Shown in pieces: positions 1-5,172 of a stretch of DNA of 6,110 nucleotides. The notes under the pieces were generated by a model. The model did not search any database. It saw only the letters and a list, made by a program, of their open reading frames with translations, and was not told the origin of the DNA. The DNA is from Opitutia bacterium UBA5964. GTDB taxonomy: Bacteria; Verrucomicrobiota; Verrucomicrobiia; Opitutales; Coraliomargaritaceae. Position 1 is the stretch's first letter. Every line of letters starts with the position of its first letter. Made by a program: the position numbers and the translations under genes. The stretch lies in NCBI GenBank assembly GCA_002430605.1, contig DJBY01000084.1, forward strand, positions 1 through 6,110, in the 5' to 3' direction.

Positions 1-375
1 CTGAGAATGATCCGAGGCGGACTCCCGCGGTGATTCCCGCGGTGATTCCTTGGGCGGCTCGGCATCATCCGAGGACCAAACAACTCCAGTCTTACGCGCA
101 CTGCCCGCAGGCACCTCCGATGGCACAAATGCTTGCTCCGCACGCGGCGCAGGCGACTCAACGCGAGGAACCGGGGCCGCGACAAACATGTCTGACTGCT
201 GCGGCTGTTTATCGGCAACTGGCTTCGTGACTTTGCGAGCAGTTTTCTTGGTTGCCTTCTTGGCCGCCTTTTTCGCGGCAGTTTTCTTTACTGCACGCTT
301 AACTGCGGGCTTTGGCGCATTCTCGAAGGATGCATTGGCAGTAACAGATGGTTTAATTTCGTCTTCAGAGCTCAT
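1..375 (-). CDS. Lys/Ala-rich N-terminal part of a protein, probably transcription termination factor Rho (partial, runs off left edge)
   Basis: The minus-strand frame from an ATG at 375-373 stays open for 125 codons to the window edge, so the 3' part of the gene is missing. The product begins MSSEDEIKPS, has a strongly basic Lys/Ala stretch at about residues 22-51 (AVKKTAAKKAAKKATKK within it), then a Pro/Ser/Glu/Ala-rich, probably disordered segment ending in an ESPR tandem repeat (110-119). No folded domain is visible, so the identity rests on context. It lies 78 nt downstream of coaE on the same strand, and a coaE-rho order with a long charged Rho extension is, as I recall, seen in Verrucomicrobia and Bacteroidetes. 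The Rho assignment is therefore inference; a histone H1-like or other low-complexity protein is the alternative. No clear Shine-Dalgarno precedes the ATG. That the frame is coding is more certain than its name. Confidence 0.6.
   Translation of the reverse strand, partial: MSSEDEIKPSVTANASFENAPKPAVKRAVKKTAAKKAAKKATKKTARKVTKPVADKQPQQSDMFVAAPVPRVESPAPRAEQAFVPSEVPAGSARKTGVVWSSDDAEPPKESPRESPRESASDHSQ
23..46. repeat. 12-bp perfect tandem repeat (2 copies) inside the Lys/Ala-rich gene
   Basis: TCCCGCGGTGAT occurs at 23-34 and again at 35-46 with no mismatch, and a decayed third unit seems to follow (TCCTTGGGCGGC). Read on the coding minus strand it gives the in-frame tandem ESPR-ESPR (residues 110-117). 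The 12-bp unit keeps the reading frame, which fits copy-number slippage in a disordered linker. Confidence 0.75.
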
Positions 376-387
376 GGGCTAATAATG

Positions 388-431
388 CGCACTTAGTGCG
401 GGTTCTTTAATAAAGAGGCGACGCTTAGCGT
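388..431. repeat. Cluster of three short inverted repeats in the gap between coaE and the downstream gene
   Basis: Three small inverted repeats follow one another in the 78-nt gap: CGCAC-TTA-GTGCG (388-400), TCTTTA-A-TAAAGA (404-416) and ACGC-TTA-GCGT (421-431). The first and third share the TTA loop. None has the long GC stem plus T-run of a standard intrinsic terminator on the minus strand, so I read the gap as an untranslated leader of the downstream gene with possible weak RNA structure. The stems are only 4-6 bp, and chance occurrence is possible for each alone. Confidence 0.4.
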
Positions 432-453
432 TCAACCGACATGCGGCAACGGA

Positions 454-1035
454 CTAATGCGTATGGGTCTGTGCGATTAATCGCTTTGTTTGTTGTTTTA
501 AAAATTCAAGGCTGCCTGCATTTGAGATCACACAGTCAGCGCGGCGGGCTTTCTCTTCGAGGGGCATTTGGCGGTGACGACGCTGTACGATCTCATCTCC
601 CGAGTAACCTCTATGAACCATGCGGCGTTCAACCACATCAGGAGGACTGGTAACACAGACAATCAAATCAAACCCAGTTTCAAGCCTTTTTTCAAACAGC
701 AAAGGAATCTCAACTAGCCAATCAGCCTCTGGCGCCTGCGCGATGGCCGCCTCCCACGCTTGCCGAACCAAGGGATGCAGCAACGCTTCTAGCCATGCCA
801 GCTCCTGCGTATCTGTAAAAACGCGCGCTGCCAGCGCCTTGCGATCGACCGTGCCATCCGCATGAAACACCGCCTTTCCCCAATGCTCACGCAGCGCCGC
901 ATGCACCGCCGCATCACTTGCGAGATAGTCACGCACCACGGCATCTGTCTCGATCGTGCGCCAACCCGCTTGCGCGAAAAACTGCACTACGGTCGATTTG
1001 CCACAACCGATACCTCCTGTAAGTCCTATTTTCAA
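454..1035 (-). CDS. coaE: Dephospho-CoA kinase (CoaE), TTG start
   Basis: This enzyme phosphorylates the 3'-hydroxyl of the ribose of dephospho-CoA with ATP, the last step of coenzyme A synthesis, in the cytoplasm. The 193-aa product opens with the family signature MKIGLTGGIGCGKST, holding the P-loop G7-xxxx-G12-K13-S14. Other matching segments are the acidic substrate motif TDAVVRD (30-36), LLHPLVR (85-91), VEIPLLFE (108-115) and the C-terminal RRHRQM...ADCVISN block (152-172). The length is normal for CoaE. The start codon is TTG at 1035-1033: the conserved first residues begin exactly there, no in-frame ATG lies between it and the upstream stop, and no clear Shine-Dalgarno is seen. It is the first gene of a probable two-gene minus-strand unit and is divergent from comM. 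Confidence 0.97.
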   Translation of the reverse strand: MKIGLTGGIGCGKSTVVQFFAQAGWRTIETDAVVRDYLASDAAVHAALREHWGKAVFHADGTVDRKALAARVFTDTQELAWLEALLHPLVRQAWEAAIAQAPEADWLVEIPLLFEKRLETGFDLIVCVTSPPDVVERRMVHRGYSGDEIVQRRHRQMPLEEKARRADCVISNAGSLEFLKQQTKRLIAQTHTH

Positions 1036-1134
1036 AATTCTATTAATCGTTCGATATAAACTTTAAACAACGTACTAAAGCGTAGACAACGGAGTGAATT
1101 TGTTCACATTCATTTTGAAGGGAATTATTTAAAT
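1036..1134. promoter_or_regulatory. Divergent coaE/comM promoter region
   Basis: This 99-nt AT-rich gap separates two divergent genes and must hold the start signals of both unless transcripts begin further away. A weak sigma70-like pair for comM is TTGTTC (1100-1105), 17 nt, AATTAT (1123-1128); it would start transcription at or very near the comM ATG. Inverted repeats are ATCG-TT-CGAT (1046-1055) and GTGAA-TTTG-TTCAC (1094-1107), the latter overlapping the putative -35 and so a possible operator. A partial ribosome site AAGGGA (1118-1123) lies 11 nt before the comM ATG. The location is sound, but the individual elements are tentative. Confidence 0.4.
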
Positions 1135-2682
1135 ATGCTAGGAATCACACAATCCGCCGCCTTAGTTGGAGTCGATGCCCACTCGGTTCAGGTAGAAGTG
1201 AATACAGGTGAAGCGGGTGAACTCAAATTTATTTTAGTCGGCCTGCCCGACGCCGCGGTCAAAGAATCGCAGGACCGGGTCTTCTCGGCGATGGCCAATA
1301 GCGGCTTTCGCACGCCAGCCACCCGCACCACCATCAATCTCGCGCCCGGCGGCCTGCGCAAAGAAGGCCCCGCCTACGATCTACCCATCGCGATCGCCAT
1401 TCTCGCCTCAATGAATAAGTGCCAGGGAGATCGCCTCAACGACTTCCTGATCGCTGGCGAACTGAGCCTTTCAGGTCAGACCCGCCCCGTGCGTGGCTCA
1501 CTCGCCATGGCTATGCTGGCCCGCAAGCTCGGCAAAAAAGGCCTCATCGTGCCCGCCGAATCTGCCGACGAAGCCGCTCTCGTTAACGGCGTCGATATCT
1601 ATCCGGTCCGCAGTCTCGACGAAGCCGTGCGCTTTCTCAATGGCGAGCACGACATCCTTCCCGCCAAATCCCGCGACAGCAGCTTTTACCAAGCACCGCC
1701 CGAGTCTCAACGGACTGATTTCTCGGAAGTCAAAGGCCAACACGCCGTGCGCCGCGCCGTCGAGATCGCCGTCAGCGGCGGCCACAACCTGTTGATGATT
1801 GGTTCTCCTGGATCCGGTAAATCGATGATCGCCAAGCGCATACCCACCATCATGCCGCGCCCCAGTATCGATGAGTTCCTCGAAATCCTCAGCATTCAAT
1901 CGGCCGCAGGCACCACACTGAGCGACGAAAATCGCTATTTCCAACGGCCATTTCGCAGCCCGCATCACACGATTTCAGATGTCGGCCTACTGGGCGGCGG
2001 CACCATCCCTGGCCCGGGCGAGATCTCTCTGGCGCACAACGGCGTGTTATTTCTCGACGAGTTGCCCGAATTTAAACGCTCCGCCCTCGAAGTGCTGCGC
2101 CAACCACTCGAAGACGGCAATGTCACCATCTCCCGCAGTGCCGGTAAGATAAACCTGCCCTGCTCGGTGATGATGGTCTGTGCGATGAATCCATGCCCGT
2201 GTGGCTATACCGGCGACAATGCCCGCGAGTGTCGTTGTTCCGTCCCGCAAATCCAGCGCTACCGCTCCAAAATCAGCGGCCCACTGCTCGATCGTATTGA
2301 TATACACATCGAGGCACCATCGTTAAGAATCCAAGAATTACGCAGCACACAGGCAGCCGAGAGTTCCGCGACTATACGCGCACGCTGCGAAGCGGCCCGC
2401 ACCGTGCAAAACGCACGATTCGCCGACAATACCGATGCCTCGACGCGCTGCAATGCACGCATGTCGCACTCCGAGATCCGCAAACACTGCGCTATCAATA
2501 AAGCACAAGGCGACCTGCTCCAGCAAGCCATGGAGCAACTCGCTCTCTCCGCCCGTGCGTATGACCGTATCTTAAAAGTCGCCCGCACCATCGCCGACCT
2601 TGCCGGTAGCGAATCAATCGACACGCCCCACCTACTCGAAGCCATTCAATACCGCAGCTTGGATAGAAACTTGTTCTACTGA
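1135..2682 (+). CDS. comM: ComM/YifB-family Mg chelatase-like AAA+ ATPase
   Basis: The YifB/ComM family comprises hexameric AAA+ ATPases; ComM is known in naturally transformable bacteria as a helicase driving branch migration during integration of incoming DNA. The 515-aa length fits the family (about 500-510 aa). The N-terminal Lon-protease-like ChlI domain covers about residues 1-170 (VGLPDAAVKES, NLAPGGLRKEGPAYDLPIA). The Mg-chelatase AAA+ core follows, with Walker A GSPGSGKS (223-230), FRSPHHTISDVGLLGGG (273-289), Walker B VLFLDEL (304-310), a cysteine cluster in AMNPCPCGYTGD...CRC (350-368) that probably binds metal, and LLDRIDIHIE (384-393). The C-terminal Mg_chelatase_C domain carries the sensor-2-like LSARAYDRILKVARTIADL (471-489). 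All motifs look intact. The ATG at 1135 directly precedes the conserved start and is preceded by AATTATTTAAAT. No other competence gene is in the window. Confidence 0.96.
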   Translation: MLGITQSAALVGVDAHSVQVEVNTGEAGELKFILVGLPDAAVKESQDRVFSAMANSGFRTPATRTTINLAPGGLRKEGPAYDLPIAIAILASMNKCQGDRLNDFLIAGELSLSGQTRPVRGSLAMAMLARKLGKKGLIVPAESADEAALVNGVDIYPVRSLDEAVRFLNGEHDILPAKSRDSSFYQAPPESQRTDFSEVKGQHAVRRAVEIAVSGGHNLLMIGSPGSGKSMIAKRIPTIMPRPSIDEFLEILSIQSAAGTTLSDENRYFQRPFRSPHHTISDVGLLGGGTIPGPGEISLAHNGVLFLDELPEFKRSALEVLRQPLEDGNVTISRSAGKINLPCSVMMVCAMNPCPCGYTGDNARECRCSVPQIQRYRSKISGPLLDRIDIHIEAPSLRIQELRSTQAAESSATIRARCEAARTVQNARFADNTDASTRCNARMSHSEIRKHCAINKAQGDLLQQAMEQLALSARAYDRILKVARTIADLAGSESIDTPHLLEAIQYRSLDRNLFY

Positions 2683-2796
2683 TTGCTCAAACGCCAAAAG
2701 CCTGCAACCTACACTACGAGCAAAAATATCACCCGATTGAATATAACGTCTTGCACTTACCGAATCATCGCCTAGGAAATCAGCCATCAAGCTTCA
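2683..2796. other. Intergenic gap between comM and tRNA-Ser
   Basis: This 114-nt gap contains no ORF that I would call a gene and no convincing intrinsic terminator for comM. The only arm pair noted, TTGCTC (2683-2688) with GAGCAA (2718-2723), encloses a 29-nt loop and has no T-run. The right half may carry the tRNA promoter. Confidence 0.5.
2751..2778 (+). promoter_or_regulatory. Possible sigma70-like promoter of tRNA-Ser
   Basis: TTGCAC (2751-2756) followed after 16 nt by TAGGAA (2773-2778) would start transcription about 10-15 nt before the mature tRNA 5' end. The -35 is a fair match (TTGaca), the -10 is poor, so this is a weak call. If real, it could also drive the response regulator that follows the tRNA. 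Confidence 0.25.
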
Positions 2797-2884
<88 letters not shown>

Positions 2885-2895
2885 TTTTTATCCGC

Positions 2896-3543
2896 ATGAA
2901 AACAGTCGCCATCATCGAAGATCAGACGGCCATCCGCGAGATGCTGATTCAGGCGTTTTTCAACAACGTAGCCTATCAGGTGGTGATCGAAAGCGGCGAC
3001 GGCTTGCAAGGCTGTGAGCAATGCATCGAGCAAAAGCCAGACTTCGTCATCCTCGACGCCATGTTACCGAACCTCAACGGCACCGAAGTATTACGCCGAT
3101 TCGCCAACGAAATCCCCGAGACGCGCGTTCTCATCTTTTCCGGTTTTCAAACGCCTGGGCTCGTCCGAGAATTCCTTCAAGCTGGCGCGCACGGATTCGT
3201 CGAAAAATCAGCGCCACTCGCCGAACTTAAAAAAGGCATCGAGATTGTCTCCAATGGAGGCAGCTATTTTGGCCCCGAAGTCGCACTGCTGCTACGCGAG
3301 GCGATGGCCGATCCGAAATCAAACGAGTCAGGCATTAATATTTTGACCAAGCGTGAGCGCGAAATCCTCCAACTGATTGCCGAGAGTAACAGCACCCGAG
3401 AAATCGCCGCCAAGCTAAGTATCAGCGTCAAAACAGCCGAGAATCACCGCACCAATCTAATGCGCAAGCTCGACCTACACGACGTTGCCAGTCTCACGCG
3501 CTGCGCGATTAACAACGGCTTGATCGTCATGGGCGGCAACTAA
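2896..3543 (+). CDS. NarL/FixJ-family response regulator with LuxR-type HTH (orphan)
   Basis: This is a two-component transcription regulator of 215 aa. The receiver domain (about 1-120) has the acidic pair E8-D9, phospho-acceptor D54 in VILDAMLPNLNG, the switch residue S82 and the conserved K104 (FVEKSAP). A short linker leads to a LuxR/GerE-type helix-turn-helix at about 148-205 (LTKREREILQLIAE, STREIAAKLSISVKTAENHR). All phosphorylation residues are present, so regulation by phosphorelay is expected. No histidine kinase is adjacent, and the target is unknown. The frame is open leftward through the tRNA to an ATG at 2803, but the receiver fold starts at MKTVAIIEDQ, so the ATG at 2896 is chosen. 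The 11 nt between tRNA CCA and ATG (TTTTTATCCGC) hold no Shine-Dalgarno, suggesting co-transcription with, and release from, the tRNA. Confidence 0.93.
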   Translation: MKTVAIIEDQTAIREMLIQAFFNNVAYQVVIESGDGLQGCEQCIEQKPDFVILDAMLPNLNGTEVLRRFANEIPETRVLIFSGFQTPGLVREFLQAGAHGFVEKSAPLAELKKGIEIVSNGGSYFGPEVALLLREAMADPKSNESGINILTKREREILQLIAESNSTREIAAKLSISVKTAENHRTNLMRKLDLHDVASLTRCAINNGLIVMGGN

Positions 3544-4394
3544 GCCTGCTCCACGCTCGAGTCCAGCGCAGCCCGTAGACGGTCTGCCAAAATATCGATC
3601 AGCCGCGGATGCTCCCCTAGTAACGGCGTGCGCACTGCCGAGCGCAGTGTATGCTGCGCGATCAGTCCGTCGCAAATTTCCGCGACATCTCCACCGGCCC
3701 CAGCATGGCGGCCAGGCAACAAGAAGAACAGCGCCACAACCACATCCGCGGCGGCCCAGCCATCCAACTGCGCCACTCGCTCTAACAGTGGTTCGTTAAA
3801 ATCATACTCGATCCCCTCACGTCGTTCCATCGAGCACGCCGCGACTGCCGCCACTTCCGTTTGCAGTAATACCGCAAGTTGATCTGCCACTGCATTACGC
3901 ACCCGATTCACCACTTCCGCAGGGGTGCCATGATCCACCAGCGCAACTCGCGGATGCGACAAGCCCGCAGCCTGCATCGTCAGCCGAACATGATCCGCAA
4001 GCATCTCAGCTAGACGCAGATCCGGAGCCGCCAGGTCGACACCTGCTAAGGTATCGGCCACCACCACCAGCAAGTCCGGAGCCGACAACCGCGCCTCCGC
4101 GATCAACTCTGGCAAATAATCCGTAATCGCTCGGCTCGGCCCGAGGAACAGTGGCACAAAAACAAAGCTTCGCGCACCCGTTGCAATCAATCGTCGCAGT
4201 GTCGGCTTTACCACCTGCGCAGCGACACCGTCCAACTCCGATGCCGGCACTTTGCTCGAGTGCAACAAGCTAACCGGTTCGATCTTCAGCCCGACCCGCT
4301 CCGAAAGTTGAGCCGCTAGGCTACGCAGCGCGAAAACCGAGTCAGCACGCAGCGAACCATTATCGATCAGAAAAATATAGGGAGATGTTGTCAT
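3540..4394 (-). CDS. CbiX/SirB-like sirohydrochlorin chelatase-family protein, two repeats
   Basis: The 284-aa product has the layout of two-repeat CbiX-type proteins, which insert Co2+ (or Fe2+ in SirB) into sirohydrochlorin for cobalamin or siroheme. Repeat 1 starts IFLIDNGSLR (7-16) with a central FVPLFLGPSRA (79-89). Repeat 2 starts VALVDHGTP (150-158) with ALFFLLPGRH (221-230). The family's metal-site histidines are present in repeat 2 (H155, H230), whereas the matching places in repeat 1 are N12 and A89. The N-terminal half may therefore be structural, or substrate and activity may differ from classical CbiX. No other tetrapyrrole gene is in the window. The ATG at 4394-4392 is followed at once by the first strand of the fold; no clear Shine-Dalgarno is seen. 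Its TAG stop overlaps the TAA of the convergent response regulator. Family membership is fairly sure, the metal and exact role are not. Confidence 0.78.
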   Translation of the reverse strand: MTTSPYIFLIDNGSLRADSVFALRSLAAQLSERVGLKIEPVSLLHSSKVPASELDGVAAQVVKPTLRRLIATGARSFVFVPLFLGPSRAITDYLPELIAEARLSAPDLLVVVADTLAGVDLAAPDLRLAEMLADHVRLTMQAAGLSHPRVALVDHGTPAEVVNRVRNAVADQLAVLLQTEVAAVAACSMERREGIEYDFNEPLLERVAQLDGWAAADVVVALFFLLPGRHAGAGGDVAEICDGLIAQHTLRSAVRTPLLGEHPRLIDILADRLRAALDSSVEQA

Positions 4395-4500
4395 TTGAAA
4401 ATATCAGAGGCCACAAACGGTGCGACTGAGCCAAAATAATACCAAGAAGCAAAGGAAAATGTTTGCGCGTTACAAATCATCCCATCAAATTATTTAAATT
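4395..4500. promoter_or_regulatory. Divergent promoter region between the chelatase-like gene and the lipoprotein gene
   Basis: This 106-nt gap between divergent genes presumably drives both. For the lipoprotein, weak candidates are TTGCGC (4463-4468) or TTACAA (4470-4475) as -35, with an AT-rich AATTATTTAAAT block (4488-4499) one base before the ATG, which may contain the -10 or serve as an unstructured ribosome-loading site. A small arm pair GCAAA (4449-4453)/TTTGC (4462-4466) is also present. No strong consensus promoter is visible in either direction. Confidence 0.35.
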
Positions 4501-5082
4501 ATGTATAAGATGCTACGATTTGCCTTTCCTTTAATTCTTGCCGCATTTGTCCTTTCTGGTTGTCGGAGACAACCCCCCACCCCGACCACAGACAGCGCCA
4601 TGGGTAGCGGTTCTGAATTCGGCAAAGGTAATGACCTTATCCCAGATGGTATGAACTCAGACTGGGGCAACAACGGCGACCTAGAACTCCGCGACGGCGA
4701 TGCGGGCATCGACCTCGCAGAAGGCACTTATAACGGTCGTCCGATGGTGCGCGGCGTACTTCAAGACGTTTACTTCGGCTTCGACTCTTCTTCCATCTCG
4801 CCGTCCGAGCGCTCGAAGCTTCAGAGCGCGGCCGACCATCTCGCATCCAACCCAAGCGATGGTCTCCTAATCGAAGGCTACTGCGACTGGTATGGCACCG
4901 AAGACTACAACCTCGCACTGGGTGACCGTCGCGCCAACAGCGCACGCGATTATCTCGCCACACTCGGCGTCAGCACCGACCGCATCGATACGCTCTCCAA
5001 AGGCAGCCTCGAAGCAACTGCCGGACTATCCAAATCCGAGTCCGGCCAAGATCGTCGCGATGAGCTAATCATCCTCAAATAA
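4501..5082 (+). CDS. Pal-like OmpA-family peptidoglycan-associated lipoprotein
   Basis: This is a 193-aa predicted outer-membrane lipoprotein that would anchor the outer membrane to peptidoglycan. A short basic start, a hydrophobic segment (about 7-18) and the lipobox LSGC (18-21) predict signal peptidase II cleavage before C21. The following R22-R23, with no Asp at +2, fits outer-membrane sorting. A Gly/Asp/Asn-rich linker spans about 25-85. The OmpA_C domain starts at VYFGFDSSSIS (90-100) and has IEGYCDWYGTEDYNLALGDRRANSARDYL in two stretches (124-152). D129 and R144 match the residues that bind diaminopimelate in OmpA/Pal domains. The usual Pal GHCDERGT reads GYCDWYGT here. No tolQRAB gene is adjacent, and it seems monocistronic, ending in a strong terminator. 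The ATG at 4501 is preceded by an AT-rich block rather than a Shine-Dalgarno. Confidence 0.92.
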   Translation: MYKMLRFAFPLILAAFVLSGCRRQPPTPTTDSAMGSGSEFGKGNDLIPDGMNSDWGNNGDLELRDGDAGIDLAEGTYNGRPMVRGVLQDVYFGFDSSSISPSERSKLQSAADHLASNPSDGLLIEGYCDWYGTEDYNLALGDRRANSARDYLATLGVSTDRIDTLSKGSLEATAGLSKSESGQDRRDELIILK

Positions 5083-5102
5083 GCGAAAAATCTTTTAATA
5101 TG

Positions 5103-5134
5103 AAAAGGCCGTTCATCTCGAACGGCCTTTTTTT
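5103..5134 (+). terminator. Strong intrinsic terminator after the lipoprotein gene
   Basis: A perfect 12-bp stem, AAAAGGCCGTTC (5103-5114) with GAACGGCCTTTT (5120-5131), closes a 5-nt loop ATCTC. The T-run covers 5128-5134. It begins 20 nt after the lipoprotein stop codon and should separate that transcript from avtA. On the minus strand only four T residues follow the stem, so it is mainly a plus-strand terminator. Confidence 0.95.
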
Positions 5135-5143
5135 GGTTTATTC

Positions 5144-5169
5144 TCAATTGATTTCCACATTGACTCAAT
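5144..5169. promoter_or_regulatory. Two palindromes sharing TCAAT/ATTGA half-sites, just before avtA (operator-like)
   Basis: TCAATTGA (5144-5151) and ATTGA-C-TCAAT (5159-5169) are perfect inverted repeats made of the same 5-nt half-site, with centres about 16.5 bp apart. The second ends 3 nt before the avtA ATG, in the 38-nt space between the terminator T-run and the gene. This is where a promoter/operator would be expected, so binding of a dimeric regulator is a reasonable inference. No regulator can be named. A hairpin acting on translation is an alternative. Confidence 0.35.
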
Positions 5170-5172
5170 CAT

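Noticed and set aside
350..368. Cysteine cluster of comM (CPCG...CRC) as an unusual insertion
   Set aside because: These are protein residue numbers: this cluster is a normal feature of YifB/ComM family members, not a novelty.
50..382. Plus-strand ORF of 110 aa with a hydrophobic stretch (FLVAFLAAFFAAVFF) resembling a membrane protein
   Set aside because: The hydrophobic run is simply the antisense of Lys/Ala codons on the minus strand, where a well-formed start and a continuous coding frame exist.
1498..1968. 156-aa minus-strand ORF inside comM
   Set aside because: It is a shadow frame in GC-rich codons opposite a fully conserved AAA+ protein, with no recognisable domain.
2683..2723. TTGCTC / GAGCAA arms as a terminator for comM
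   Set aside because: The loop is 29 nt, the stem only 6 bp, and there is no T-run.
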